Below are positions 8,363 to 16,838 of a DNA stretch of 46,889 bases, piece by piece. The notes under the pieces are model-generated. The model saw only the letters and a program-made list of their open reading frames with translations, ran no database searches and was not told the origin of the DNA. Position 1 is the first letter of the stretch. The number at the start of each line of letters is the position of its first letter. Source of the stretch: Afifella pfennigii DSM 17143 (GTDB lineage Bacteria > Pseudomonadota > Alphaproteobacteria > Rhizobiales > Afifellaceae); the NCBI RefSeq assembly GCF_000688515.1, contig NZ_JHZK01000029.1:1-46889 (forward strand), written 5' to 3'. Made by a program: the position numbers and the translations under genes.

Positions 8363-10162
8363 CTACTCCGCCGCGGCGGCGGCGCGGCCGTTGTGGAACT
8401 GCAGCTCGGCGAGGCGGGCGTAAAGGCCGCTTTTTGCCGTCAGGCTCTCATGCGTGCCTTCCTCCACGACGCGACCCTCCTCCATGACGAGGATACGGTC
8501 GGCGTTGCGCACCGTGGCCAGGCGATGGGCGATGACGAGGCTGGTGCGGCCCTTCATCAGCGTCTCCAGCGCCTCCTGCACGACGACCTCGCTTTCGGCG
8601 TCGAGTGAGCTCGTCGCCTCGTCGAGGAGAAGAATCGGCGCGTCCTTCAACAGCGCGCGGGCAATGGCGATGCGCTGCTTCTGGCCGCCGGAAAGGGTGA
8701 TGCCGCGTTCGCCGAGCACCGTGTCGTAGCCCTGAGGCAAAGCGCGGATGAACTCATCGGCATGGGCGGCGCGGGCGGCCGCCTCCACCTCGGCGCGGCC
8801 GGCTGCCTCGTTGCCGAAAAGGATATTATCGTAGGCGGAGGCGGCGAAGATGGCGACGTCCTGCGGCACCAGGGCGATCAGCCGGCGGACCTCGTCCGGA
8901 TCGGCCTTTGAGATATCGACGCCGTCTATTTCCACGCGGCCCGTCTGCGGATCGTAGAAGCGCATGAGAAGGGCGAAGACCGTCGACTTGCCGGCGCCCG
9001 ACGGGCCGACGATGGCGATGCGCTCGCCGGGCGAGACGGCGAGATCGACCTCGCTCAAGACGGCGACATCGGCCTGCGGATAAGCGAAGGAGACGCGCTC
9101 AAAGCGCACCTCGCCGCGCGGCGGTTTGGGCAGAGCGACGGGGTTTGCCGGCTTTTCGATGGCGGGCTTGGTCTTCAACAGCTCCACGATGCGTTCCGTG
9201 GCGCCGGCGGCCTGACTAATTTCGCCCCAGACCTGGCCGATCTCGCCGAGACCGGCGGCGGCGAAGACCGAATAGAGTACGAACTGGCTGAGACGGCCGG
9301 CCGTCATGTCGCCGACGATCACCGCCTGGGCGCCCCACCATAGAACGACGATGACGCTGGCGAAGACCAGGAAGATGGCGAAGGCCGTCAGCCCGGCGCG
9401 GGCGGCGGTGGCGGCGCGGGCGGCACCGAAGGCCTCCTCAACACGGGCGCCGAAGAAGCGCCTCGCCGGTTCTTCCTGGTTGAAGGCCTGCACGGTCCTG
9501 ACGCCGCTGATCGCCTCGGAGGCATAGGCGGAGGCTTCGGCAAGCCGGTCCTGGGCGTAACGCGAGCGCTGACGCACGCGCCTTCCGTACCAGAGGATCG
9601 GCACGATGATGAAGGGAATGGCCGCCAGGACGAGGGCGGAAAGGCTCGGGCTCGTCACCACCATCATGATGACGGAGCCGATGAACATCATCATGTTGCG
9701 CAGCGCCACGGTGGCGCTGAAGGAGACGGCGGCGCGGATCTGCGTGGTATCGGCGGTGAGGCGCGAAAGGATCTCGCCGGAGCGCGCGGTGTCGTAAAAA
9801 GCCGCCGACAGGCGCATCATATGGGTGAAGAGCGCCTCGCGCAGATCGGCGACGATACGCTCGCCAAGCGTGGTGACGAGGTAAAAGCGCACCGCGCTCG
9901 CCGCGGCGAGAACGCCGACGACGACGATGAGCATGGTGAAGTACTTGTCGACCAGACCGGCATTTTCGGCCGAAAAGCCGAAATCGATCACCCGCCGCAC
10001 CGCCATAGGAATGGCGAGCGTCGCCAGGGTGGCGACGATAAGCGCCACGAGCGTCGCGGCCACGCGCCCGCGATATCTGGCGAAATAGGGAACAAGCGCC
10101 TTCAACGGACGCAAAGAGGCTCGCCCGGCGCGAGCCGGCTTCTTGTCGACTGTCTCACTCAT
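8363..10162 (-). CDS. ABC exporter, fused membrane and ATPase domains (MsbA-like half-transporter)
   Basis: A 599-residue half-transporter: six membrane helices (about residues 20-310) followed by a nucleotide-binding domain. Walker A is GPSGAGKST (Lys392), the signature is LSGGQKQRIAIARALL, Walker B is ILLLDEATSSLD, and the H-loop is VIAHRLATV. It works as a homodimer exporting a lipid or hydrophobic substrate that cannot be read from sequence. I take the ATG at 10162 (MSETVDKKPARAG), which has GAGG five bases upstream, over a GTG six codons earlier. It is divergent from rpmE across 179 bp. Confidence 0.9.
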   Translation of the reverse strand: MSETVDKKPARAGRASLRPLKALVPYFARYRGRVAATLVALIVATLATLAIPMAVRRVIDFGFSAENAGLVDKYFTMLIVVVGVLAAASAVRFYLVTTLGERIVADLREALFTHMMRLSAAFYDTARSGEILSRLTADTTQIRAAVSFSATVALRNMMMFIGSVIMMVVTSPSLSALVLAAIPFIIVPILWYGRRVRQRSRYAQDRLAEASAYASEAISGVRTVQAFNQEEPARRFFGARVEEAFGAARAATAARAGLTAFAIFLVFASVIVVLWWGAQAVIVGDMTAGRLSQFVLYSVFAAAGLGEIGQVWGEISQAAGATERIVELLKTKPAIEKPANPVALPKPPRGEVRFERVSFAYPQADVAVLSEVDLAVSPGERIAIVGPSGAGKSTVFALLMRFYDPQTGRVEIDGVDISKADPDEVRRLIALVPQDVAIFAASAYDNILFGNEAAGRAEVEAAARAAHADEFIRALPQGYDTVLGERGITLSGGQKQRIAIARALLKDAPILLLDEATSSLDAESEVVVQEALETLMKGRTSLVIAHRLATVRNADRILVMEEGRVVEEGTHESLTAKSGLYARLAELQFHNGRAAAAAE

Positions 10163-10214
10163 CTCGGCCTCAGGGAGCACGAAGCGCCGAACGGTTCAAG
10201 CCTTCGTTGCGGAC

Positions 10215-10243
10215 TTGATGGCGCAGGCCCTTGTCTGTATATC
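10215..10243 (+). promoter_or_regulatory. Probable sigma-70-type promoter of rpmE
   Basis: TTGATG (10215-10220) and TATATC (10238-10243) are spaced by 17 bp and lie about 100 bp upstream of the rpmE ATG, implying a leader of roughly 90 bases. The call rests on consensus match and position. Confidence 0.45.
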
Positions 10244-10341
10244 GCCGGCGAGCACCACATGCGCGCCCGCCAGCGCGCCGGCGACGGCCGCTGGCGCCTT
10301 AGAGACGGCACAGCGACCGCCCTTAACCGACGAGACGAGAC

Positions 10342-10566
10342 ATGAAAAAGGACATCCATCCGGATTATCATCCGGTCAAGATCGTGATGACGGACGGTAG
10401 CGAATACTGGACCCGCTCCACCTATGGCTCGGAGGGCGGCGAGTTGCATCTCGATATCGACCCGACCACGCATCCGGCCTGGACCGGCGGCGGCCAGCAC
10501 CTCATCGACCGCGGCGGCCGCCTGTCGCGCTTCAAGAGCAAGTATTCGGGTTTCCTCGGCTCGTAA
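10342..10566 (+). CDS. rpmE: 50S ribosomal protein L31 (zinc-free type)
   Basis: L31 sits on the large subunit near the central protuberance. The 74-residue protein begins [19 protein letters not shown] and has the HPAWTGG and [15 protein letters not shown] blocks of L31. It has no cysteines, so it is the C-minus form that does not bind zinc, the usual type in Rhizobiales. It has its own promoter and a strong terminator directly downstream, so it is probably a single-gene transcript. Confidence 0.95.
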   Translation: MKKDIHPDYHPVKIVMTDGSEYWTRSTYGSEGGELHLDIDPTTHPAWTGGGQHLIDRGGRLSRFKSKYSGFLGS

Positions 10567-10617
10567 GGGCTTGGCTCGGAAGGGCCCGGCTCATAGGGGC
10601 CGTGAACCGAACGCCAG

Positions 10618-10643
10618 AAGGCCGGCCGAGTGCCGGCCTTTCG
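10618..10643 (+). terminator. Rho-independent terminator after rpmE
   Basis: AAGGCCGGC (10618-10626) pairs perfectly with GCCGGCCTT (10632-10640) around a 5-base loop, followed by TTTCGCGTTT. It lies 50 bp after the rpmE stop. Confidence 0.75.
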
Positions 10644-10807
10644 CGTTTGCGCCGGAAGCCGGACGGGGCGGCAACGTTGCCGAATTCGTAAAGACGCGGG
10701 AGCAAGGACCCGCCGGACGGTGTCGACCCCGGTGTCGCGATGCTTCAAGACGTCGGGCGGAAGCTCGCGCTAGGCGATCCCTGCAACCCAGATGCGGGGA
10801 GACCAAG

Positions 10808-11203
10808 GTGATTTTCAGATACGCGATCCTCTATGTGGAGGATGTTGCCGCCACGCTCGATTTCTACGAACGCTCCTTTGCGCTTCAACGGCGGTTTTTG
10901 CACGAAAGCGGCGACTACGGAGAGCTTTCCACCGGCGAGACCAAGCTTGCCTTCTCCTCCATCGCCCTGATGCAGCAGCTCGGAAAGGCTCCGGGCAGAC
11001 CGAACCCTGAGGCACCGGTCTTTGAGTTGGCGTTCGAGACACAGGATGTCCGTGCGGCGCTGGCCCGCGCCGTTGAGGCCGGTGCCGCACCGGTGCAGGA
11101 TGTGCGCGAAGAACCCTGGGGGCAGACGACAGCCTATGTCAGGGACCCCAACGGCTATCTCATCGAGATCTGTTCACCGGTCCAGTTGCCGAGCGCGGGC
11201 TGA
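10808..11203 (+). CDS. VOC (glyoxalase/bleomycin-resistance) family protein
   Basis: A 131-residue single-chain vicinal-oxygen-chelate fold protein with two beta-alpha-beta-beta-beta modules: the first starts MIFRYAILYVEDVAATLDFY, the second ends AYVRDPNGYLIEICSPV, where the final Glu is a usual metal-ligand position. Family members include glyoxalases, dioxygenases and drug-binding proteins; the substrate is unknown. The start is a GTG at 10808 with GGGGAG six bases before it. Its 3' end overlaps the convergent AraC-type gene by 49 bp. Confidence 0.85.
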   Translation: MIFRYAILYVEDVAATLDFYERSFALQRRFLHESGDYGELSTGETKLAFSSIALMQQLGKAPGRPNPEAPVFELAFETQDVRAALARAVEAGAAPVQDVREEPWGQTTAYVRDPNGYLIEICSPVQLPSAG

Positions 11204-11817
11204 CGCAGAAGACTAAGAAGGCTGGCATCGCGGCGCAGCCGCGTCGGGGTCTTGCCGAACCAGCGCACGCATTCTCGCGTCATATGGGACTGATCGCTGT
11301 AAGAGCAAAGGCAGGCGATCTCGGCCAGCGGAAGATGCGAGGCAAGCATGCCGGCCGCACAGCGCGCCCGCCCCAGAAGCCGCCAATATTCGGGGGGCGG
11401 CAGGTGCAGGTCCCGAAAGCGCCGCTGCATCGTGCGAACGGTGACGCCATGGTCCCTGGCAACGGATGGCACGGTCGAACCTGGAAGGCTCAGCGCCAGG
11501 ATCGCGCTATCGACAGCATGCGAACCGTCCAGCGCATTGCCAAGGATATCCTCCACTTCGACGCTGTTTTCCGCGATGGCGGCAAGAACGCGGCGGCCGA
11601 CGGCGGAGCCGGGGCGCAGACGATAGCCGGTTATCTCCGTGCCGGGAGCAAGCGTGACGCGCCGCGGACGGATGTCGAAGTCCGTCAGGACAATGCGATC
11701 GGGCGCGCCTTTCCTGCGAACGATCAGAACATCTCGGCAACCGTCGGGAAGGATCAGATGACGTTCCTCGCCTTCCGCCCAGTAGTGCCAGCGCTGGAAT
11801 TCGGTATCGTCTCTCAT
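11155..11817 (-). CDS. AraC-family transcriptional regulator
   Basis: A 220-residue regulator. The N-terminal part (WHYWAEGEERHLILPDGCRDVLIV) resembles the ligand-binding domain of AraC proteins with an ILPDGC motif (DUF6597-like). The C-terminal ~100 residues are the AraC double helix-turn-helix: VPSVARDHGVTVRTMQRRFR, then LPLAEIACLCSYSDQSHMTR and FGKTPTRLRRD. The frame is open another 90 codons upstream, but that part is Pro/Ser/Arg-rich and overlaps rcdA, so I choose the ATG at 11817 although its ribosome site is weak. The target may include the convergent VOC gene; that is inference. Confidence 0.82.
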   Translation of the reverse strand: MRDDTEFQRWHYWAEGEERHLILPDGCRDVLIVRRKGAPDRIVLTDFDIRPRRVTLAPGTEITGYRLRPGSAVGRRVLAAIAENSVEVEDILGNALDGSHAVDSAILALSLPGSTVPSVARDHGVTVRTMQRRFRDLHLPPPEYWRLLGRARCAAGMLASHLPLAEIACLCSYSDQSHMTRECVRWFGKTPTRLRRDASLLSLLRQPALGNWTGEQISMR

Positions 11818-11995
11818 GCCGTGAAAGGCTTTTGCAGGCTGCCGGACGGTTTGGGAGCGCCAATGGAGCGGCTCGCACGAGCGCTCGGACCTGATTGCGC
11901 CATCGAGGTCGGGTGCCTCGCCGCCATGGCCCGACCCATCCGCGCCGGAGGATTGTCCAGATAAGGCAAGGCCCGAAGACGTGGCCGGATGGGCT

Positions 11996-12517
11996 TCAGC
12001 CTGCCTTCTTCTCGAAGGCGTCGGAGAGGGCTGCGAGTTGCCTGGCGACTGGGCTCGCCTGCTCGGCCGGCTCGGTGCCGTCCTCAAACAGCGCGGTGTC
12101 GATCATCTGCACGCGCTTTTGCAGGGCGACGGAGCGGCGCACCAGCTCCTTGAACGCCTCCGGCAACTCCTCCCAGCCGGGACCGTGCATATTGGCGCTG
12201 GCCGCGTCGATGCGGATCTTGCGCTTTTCCTCCGCCGCCTGATCGAGGCTCATCTCGCCTTCATTGACAGCGCGATGCAACAGAAGCCAGGAGGCGAGCT
12301 GCATCAGCCGCGTCGTCAGGCGCATGGATTCGGTCGCGTAGACGATGGAGGCGGGACGGTCCAGTTCGCCCGCCGAGCGACGGCCTTCGCCATCGAGATA
12401 GGCCGCAGTCTCTTCCACCAGGCACATGCCGGCCTGGAAGAGCTCCGAAAAAGTCTCCGAATGCGCGTAGGCGCGTCCGAAGGAAAGCGGCTCAGCTTGG
12501 CTGTCGGTTCGACGCAT
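11996..12517 (-). CDS. rcdA: RcdA family protein (DUF1465), regulator of CtrA degradation
   Basis: In Caulobacter RcdA is an adaptor that helps deliver the cell-cycle regulator CtrA to the ClpXP protease. The 173-residue protein carries the family core: FSELFQAGMCLVEETAAYLD, then YATESMRLTTRLMQLASWLL and HRAVNEGEMS. The ATG at 12517 has GAAGGGG eight bases upstream; the frame is open further but the extra sequence lacks similarity. A CtrA-type box lies 335 bp upstream, with a terminator-like hairpin in between, so whether that box serves this gene is unclear. The C-terminal tail is Ala/Glu-rich. Confidence 0.85.
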   Translation of the reverse strand: MRRTDSQAEPLSFGRAYAHSETFSELFQAGMCLVEETAAYLDGEGRRSAGELDRPASIVYATESMRLTTRLMQLASWLLLHRAVNEGEMSLDQAAEEKRKIRIDAASANMHGPGWEELPEAFKELVRRSVALQKRVQMIDTALFEDGTEPAEQASPVARQLAALSDAFEKKAG

Positions 12518-12737
12518 GACACAATCCCCTTCTCGCCATTGAAGGCCGAGGAAGGCCCTCGGGCAAGCCCGATGTCCGGCTTGTCCACCGGCTTCGACGT
12601 CGCCGACCATTTCAGCCGATGAAGGGGGCAATTCAATCGATTTGTAATCAATTAGTAAAGATCGTGGCCGGGCCGGGATCGTCCCGGCGTGCCCCAAGCG
12701 CCCCCGCGCGACGGTGACACGCGGCCGCCGGGCAGGC

Positions 12738-12764
12738 AAAAAATGAGCCGCGCAAGGCGGCTCA
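12738..12764 (-). terminator. Rho-independent terminator on the minus strand
   Basis: Read on the minus strand, TGAGCCGC pairs with GCGGCTCA (8 bp including the outer T-A) around a 5-base loop, followed directly by TTTTTT (12743-12738). It terminates transcription coming from DUF1192 or from the candidate small RNA, before rcdA. Confidence 0.75.
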
Positions 12765-12828
12765 AGTCGTTTACAGGGAGGCGTCAAACAGAGTGGACAG
12801 GAACCACTCTCAGTCCAGATCGCTGGAC
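12738..12828 (-). ncRNA. Candidate small RNA between DUF1192 and rcdA
   Basis: Minus strand, read 12828 to 12738. It holds a 6-bp hairpin (12828-12823 with 12818-12813, loop CGAT), a 7-bp hairpin (12810-12804 with 12796-12790), a weak 4-bp stem (12789-12786 with 12772-12769) that displays CCTCCC (12781-12776), and a terminator hairpin followed by six U. A -10-like TCTAAT (12840-12835) sits 6 bases before the first hairpin, and a perfect CtrA-type box overlaps the -35 position. The exposed CCUCCC resembles the anti-Shine-Dalgarno loops of alphaproteobacterial trans-acting sRNAs. The alternative is a structured 3' UTR of the DUF1192 mRNA. I see no protein-coding gene in the 12518-12898 gap. Confidence 0.5.
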
Positions 12829-12851
12829 AGGCCGATTAGAGCTTATAAAGG

Positions 12852-12866
12852 TTAACCTGCGGTTAA
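12852..12866. promoter_or_regulatory. CtrA-type binding site, TTAA-N7-TTAA
   Basis: TTAA (12852-12855), CCTGCGG (12856-12862) and TTAA (12863-12866) match the CtrA consensus spacing exactly. For transcription on the minus strand its centre lies about 31 bases before the predicted small-RNA start. It sits 32 bp after the DUF1192 stop. Confidence 0.55.
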
Positions 12867-12898
12867 GCCGGCAGCGCCATCGCAACCTTTCCGCGATG

Positions 12899-13087
12899 TC
12901 AGCGCTTGAAGAAGGCGTCGGCGGCGGCGCGGCCGCCCCTCTTGCGTTCCAGCTCGGCCTTGAGGCGGGCAATCTCCGCGTCGCAGAGCTCAATGCGCTC
13001 GGCCAGTTCGTGTTCGGACAGGAGCGAGAGATCCTCGCCCACGGCATGCGCCGGCTTCTTCGCCGGCCGGTCTTCATCGTTAAACAT
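12899..13087 (-). CDS. DUF1192 family protein
   Basis: A 62-residue protein beginning MFNDEDRPAKKPAHAVGEDL, followed by a heptad helix ending LKAELERKRGGRAAADAFFK. The order acidic N-terminus, LSEHELAERI, then DAEIARLKAEL is the DUF1192 pattern, a short alphaproteobacterial family with no known role, probably a small coiled coil. The ATG at 13087 has a purine-rich GAGG-like site upstream. It is divergent from the quinone oxidoreductase gene across 148 bp. Confidence 0.78.
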   Translation of the reverse strand: MFNDEDRPAKKPAHAVGEDLSLLSEHELAERIELCDAEIARLKAELERKRGGRAAADAFFKR

Positions 13088-13235
13088 GGTCGGCCTCTTT
13101 CGCGGACGAGCATAGCGGCAGGCGCCGCGCCTGTCAGTGGCGGCCTGGCGGCACGCGGGTTCTGGGGAAGGCGTTCGTGCGCGGTTCAACGCCGCGGTGA
13201 AAGGCGCTAGGCTCTGCGGCCCCAAAGGAGGCGAC

Positions 13236-14243
13236 ATGGCGCAAATCCCAGCAACGATGCGCGCGGCGATCATCACCGAGCATGGCGGACCGGAAGTACT
13301 TCAGATCGCCGAGCGGCCGGTGCCGGAGCCCGGCGAGGGCGAGATCCTGATCAAGGTGGTGGCGGCGGGCATCAACCGGGCCGACGTCTTGCAGCGTATG
13401 GGCAAATATCCGGTGCCGAAGGGCGCGCCCGACATACCGGGCCTGGAGGTCTCCGGCACGGTGGCGGCGACGGGCAGCGGCGCGACACGCTACCGGGAGG
13501 GGGACAAGGTGGTCGCTCTCATCTCCGGCGGCGGCTACGGGGAATATGTCGCCGTGGCGGAGACGATCGCGTTGCCCCTGCCTTCACCGCTCTCTTTCGC
13601 GCAAGGGGCGGGCCTGCCGGAGGCCGCCTTCACTGTCTGGCACAACGTTTTTGAGTGCGGCTCGCTGCGCCCCGGCGAGACGCTGCTGGTGCATGGCGGG
13701 ACCAGCGGCATCGGCACGATGGCGATCCAGCTCGGCAAGGCCTTCAAGGCGCAGGTCATCGTCACCGCCGGCTCCGATGCGCGCTGCGAGGCGGCGCGGC
13801 AGATCGGCGCGGATCGGGCGGTGAACTACAGCTCGGAGGATTTCGTCGCCGCGGTCAGCGACTTCACCGGCGGGCGCGGCGCCGACGTCATCCTCGACAT
13901 GGTGGGCGGCGACTATACCAAGCGCAATTACGAGGCGGCCGCGCCGGAGGGGCGGATCGTGCAGATCGCCTTCCTGAAGGGGGCGAGGCCGGAGATCGAC
14001 CTGGCCACGATGATGCGCAAGAGCCTCATCCATACCGGCTCGCTCCTGCGGCCGATGCCGACGGAGGCGAAGGCGGAGCTTGCCCGCAACCTGGAGGAGA
14101 CGGTCTGGCCGCTGATTGCCGCCGGCTGGGTGACGCCGGTCATCCATGCCATCGTGCCTTTCGACGAGCCGGCCAAGGCGCATGCGGCGATCGAGGGCGA
14201 GCATATCGGCAAGATCGTCCTCAACATCGGGGAGGAGGATTAG
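13236..14243 (+). CDS. NAD(P)H quinone oxidoreductase, PIG3/Qor-type medium-chain reductase
   Basis: A 335-residue zinc-free medium-chain dehydrogenase/reductase. The GroES-like N-terminal half contains AAGINRADVLQRMGKYPVP. The Rossmann half has LLVHGGTSGIGTMAIQLGKA, the nucleotide-binding A-x-x-G-x-x-G-type motif. This matches the PIG3/TIGR02824 quinone reductases that reduce quinones with NADPH. The ATG at 13236 follows AAAGGAGG, the strongest ribosome site nearby, so the open frame back to 13137 is not used. It lies upstream of trcR with a 122-bp gap. Confidence 0.9.
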   Translation: MAQIPATMRAAIITEHGGPEVLQIAERPVPEPGEGEILIKVVAAGINRADVLQRMGKYPVPKGAPDIPGLEVSGTVAATGSGATRYREGDKVVALISGGGYGEYVAVAETIALPLPSPLSFAQGAGLPEAAFTVWHNVFECGSLRPGETLLVHGGTSGIGTMAIQLGKAFKAQVIVTAGSDARCEAARQIGADRAVNYSSEDFVAAVSDFTGGRGADVILDMVGGDYTKRNYEAAAPEGRIVQIAFLKGARPEIDLATMMRKSLIHTGSLLRPMPTEAKAELARNLEETVWPLIAAGWVTPVIHAIVPFDEPAKAHAAIEGEHIGKIVLNIGEED

Positions 14244-14365
14244 CCCGTGGACGCATTGCGCGCCCCCGCGGCAGGCCGTATATGTCGCGCAACTTCCCGT
14301 CCATCGACGCGAAATACCGCTCCTCCGGCGCCACAAGCCGGGAGAGAACACAGGAGGATCATGCC

Positions 14366-15046
14366 ATGGCGTCCACACCGCTGATGCCGAAAGCGACCGC
14401 CGTTTGGCTGGTCGACAACACCGCGCTCACTTTCGAGCAAATCGCCGCCTTCTGCCGCCTTCACCCGCTGGAGGTGAAGGCGATCGCCGACGGCGACGCC
14501 GCCCAGGGCATCAAGGGCGTCGACCCGGTGCTTTCCGGCCAGCTCAGCCGGGGGGAGATCGAGAAGGCGGAGAAGACGCCGAGCTACCACATGAAGATGC
14601 AGATGCCGAAGGTGCGGGTACCGGAGACCAAGCGGCGCGGGCCGCGCTATACGCCCGTCTCCAAGCGGCAGGACCGGCCGAACGCCATCCTCTGGCTGGT
14701 GCGCAACCATCCGGAGCTGAAGGACGCGCAGATTATCCGCCTGGTGGGCACCACCAAGCCGACCATCCAGGCGATCCGCGAGCGCACGCATTGGAACTCG
14801 CCGAACCTGACGCCGACCGACCCGGTGACGCTCGGCCTGTGCACGCAGCTTGAGCTCGACATGGAGGTGAAGAAGGCGGCCAAATCCGCCCCGGCGCCGG
14901 TCGAGGAAGAGGGTGCGCGCCTGCTCTCGGCGGAGGAGACGACCCGCTTCCAGCCACGCGAGGAAGAGGGCCAGCGCGAGCCGGATATCGATCCCGATTC
15001 GGTTTTCGCCAAGCTGAAGAACCTGAAATCGAGCGACGTGACCTGA
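14366..15046 (+). CDS. trcR: TrcR/DUF1013 cell-cycle regulator family protein
   Basis: A 226-residue basic protein of DUF1013, nearly confined to alphaproteobacteria and annotated as cell-cycle transcriptional regulator TrcR. The core is PLMPKATAVWLVDNTALTFE, then IAAFCRLHPLEVKAIADGD and a second helix-turn-helix-like block, AILWLVRNHPELKDAQIIRL with VGTTKPTIQAIRERTHWN. The acidic C-terminus ends FAKLKNLKSSD. The ATG at 14366 lies 9-10 bases after AGGAGG; another ATG at 14361 is out of frame. The nearby rcdA makes this a small cluster of cell-cycle-linked genes. The role is known from family naming only. Confidence 0.82.
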   Translation: MASTPLMPKATAVWLVDNTALTFEQIAAFCRLHPLEVKAIADGDAAQGIKGVDPVLSGQLSRGEIEKAEKTPSYHMKMQMPKVRVPETKRRGPRYTPVSKRQDRPNAILWLVRNHPELKDAQIIRLVGTTKPTIQAIRERTHWNSPNLTPTDPVTLGLCTQLELDMEVKKAAKSAPAPVEEEGARLLSAEETTRFQPREEEGQREPDIDPDSVFAKLKNLKSSDVT

Positions 15047-15119
15047 GACGGCTGCCCCGGGCGGGGTGAGGGGCGCGCCGGGCCGGCCGCAGCAGCCGAT
15101 ATTTCCGGGGGGCAGGCAG

Positions 15120-15881
15120 ATGGACAGGCTCTGGGCGCTTGCCATGGAGCCGGCGAGCCTCTGGCTCTTCGCCGTGGTGCTCGTGGCCGCGACGGTACGC
15201 GGCTTCACCGGCTTCGGCGCCGGATTGGTGTTTCTACCTTTCGGGGGAGCGCTGATCGGGCCGCGCGCTGCCGTCATCGTCATGTGGACGATCGACACCT
15301 TGCCGACCCTGCCGATCCTCCTGCCGGCGCTGCGCCACGCCGATTACCGTTCGGTGTTGCCGGCGGCCGCGGCGGCGGCGATCGCGGTGCCGCTCGGGGC
15401 GCATGTACTGACCAGCCTAGATCCGACCCTGTTTCGCTGGGGGGTCTCGACCCTCGTTCTGGCGCTGGCTCTGCTCCTCTTCTCCGGCCTGCGCTTCACC
15501 GGGCCGCGGCGGCCTGGCTCGGCCTTCGGCGTCGGCCTTGTCAGCGGCTTCCTCGGCGGGGCGACGCAGCTCTCCGGGCCGCCCCTGGTGCTCTACTGGA
15601 TGAGCGGAACGGAGACGGCGGCGCAGGTGCGCGCCAATCTCATCGTCTTCTTCGCCTTCAGCACGGTGGTGTCGGGACTGGCCTATTTCGCCAACGACCT
15701 TTTCACCGCCGAGGCGCTGATGCGCGCCGCGCTGGCCGCGCCGATTTATCTCGCCGGCATTCTTCTCGGCCAGCGGCTGTTCACGCTGGCGCCGGAGCGC
15801 CTGTTCCGGGCGGTGGCGATCACCATCATCGTGGCGGCGGCGATCCTGGCGCTGCCGGTTTTCGACGGGGCGCTGCGCTGA
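15120..15881 (+). CDS. TSUP family (TauE/SafE) membrane transporter
   Basis: A 253-residue inner-membrane protein with about eight hydrophobic segments in two repeats. Each repeat starts with a Gly-rich motif: FTGFGAGLVFLPFGGALIG near residues 30-48 and SGFLGGATQLSGPPLVLYW near 143-161. That is the TSUP/TauE-SafE pattern of sulfite or organosulfonate exporters. The substrate cannot be assigned from sequence. The ATG at 15120 follows a GGGGGGCAGG purine run. It converges with yebC, with a 16-bp gap. Confidence 0.85.
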   Translation: MDRLWALAMEPASLWLFAVVLVAATVRGFTGFGAGLVFLPFGGALIGPRAAVIVMWTIDTLPTLPILLPALRHADYRSVLPAAAAAAIAVPLGAHVLTSLDPTLFRWGVSTLVLALALLLFSGLRFTGPRRPGSAFGVGLVSGFLGGATQLSGPPLVLYWMSGTETAAQVRANLIVFFAFSTVVSGLAYFANDLFTAEALMRAALAAPIYLAGILLGQRLFTLAPERLFRAVAITIIVAAAILALPVFDGALR

Positions 15882-15897
15882 GAGGGACGAGCGCGAC

Positions 15898-16647
15898 TCA
15901 AGCGGCGGAGAGGCGCTCCATGACCTCCTCGTCGAGGTCGAAATTGGCGTAGACGTTCTGCACGTCGTCGTCGTCCTCAAGCGTGGCGATGAGTTTCATC
16001 AGCGTCCCGGCCTTCTCCTCGTCGACCGGCGTCAGGGTCTGCGGCTTCCACACCGCGCGAACCGATTCCGGCTCGCCGAGGCTTTCCTCCAGCGCGCTCG
16101 AGACATCGCCGAGATCCTCAAAGGCGGTGGTGATCGTGTGGGCGTCGGCGGCGCTCTCCACATCCTCCGCGCCCGCCTCGATCGCCGCCTCAAGCACCTT
16201 TTCCGCATCTCCGACGGCGGCGGGATAGACGATCTCACCGACGCGCTCGAACATGAAGGCGACGGAGCCGGTCTCGCCGAGCGAGCCGCCGTTCTTGGCG
16301 AAGTAGGAGCGCACGGCGCCGGCGGTGCGGTTGCGGTTGTCGGTCATCGCCTCGACGATGAAGGCGACACCGCCCGGGCCGTAGCCCTCGTAGCGGATCT
16401 CCTCATAGGCCTCGCTGTCGCCACCGACCGCCTTCTGGATGGCGCGCTCGATATTGTCCTTGGGCATGGACTGCGCCTTGGCGTTCTGGATGGCCAGGCG
16501 CAGGCGCGGATTGGCGTTAGGATCGGGATCGCCGACCTTGGCGGCGACGGTGATTTCCTTGGAGAGCTTGGAGAACAACTTGGAGCGGGCAGCGTCCTGC
16601 CGGCCCTTGCGATGCATGATGTTCTTGAACTGTGAATGGCCCGCCAT
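15898..16647 (-). CDS. yebC: YebC/PmpR family protein
   Basis: A 249-residue YebC family protein beginning [20 protein letters not shown], with the family blocks [32 protein letters not shown] and [20 protein letters not shown]. Members are described as transcriptional regulators, and more recently as ribosome-associated factors helping with difficult proline stretches. In many proteobacteria yebC lies next to ruvC; here it is 10 kb away. The ATG at 16647 is fixed by the invariant start of the family. Confidence 0.95.
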   Translation of the reverse strand: MAGHSQFKNIMHRKGRQDAARSKLFSKLSKEITVAAKVGDPDPNANPRLRLAIQNAKAQSMPKDNIERAIQKAVGGDSEAYEEIRYEGYGPGGVAFIVEAMTDNRNRTAGAVRSYFAKNGGSLGETGSVAFMFERVGEIVYPAAVGDAEKVLEAAIEAGAEDVESAADAHTITTAFEDLGDVSSALEESLGEPESVRAVWKPQTLTPVDEEKAGTLMKLIATLEDDDDVQNVYANFDLDEEVMERLSAA

Positions 16648-16838
16648 CGCGGTTTTCCTGGGTCTTGGACGATTGTTTTGGGGCGGGCAGCATATAATGG
16701 CAGCGGCGATGGCCGTCCAGGGCAGCAGGTCACGCTGCGACCCGCGCGCAAATGCGCGGTGGAAAGCTGGCCCCGGCCGGGGCCTGGCGCTGCGAGAGGA
16801 TGCTATTCTTGGCCCGCTTGCAGAGGAGGACAGGGCCG

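Noticed and set aside
10565-10600. Imperfect tandem repeat (AAGGGC-N2-GGCTC) after rpmE
   Set aside because: Only two short degenerate copies; likely chance in GC-rich untranslated sequence before the terminator.
16769-16784. 16-bp palindrome GGCCCCGGCCGGGGCC between yebC and the K+ channel
   Set aside because: Perfect but made only of G and C in GC-rich DNA; no T-run and no link to promoter elements.
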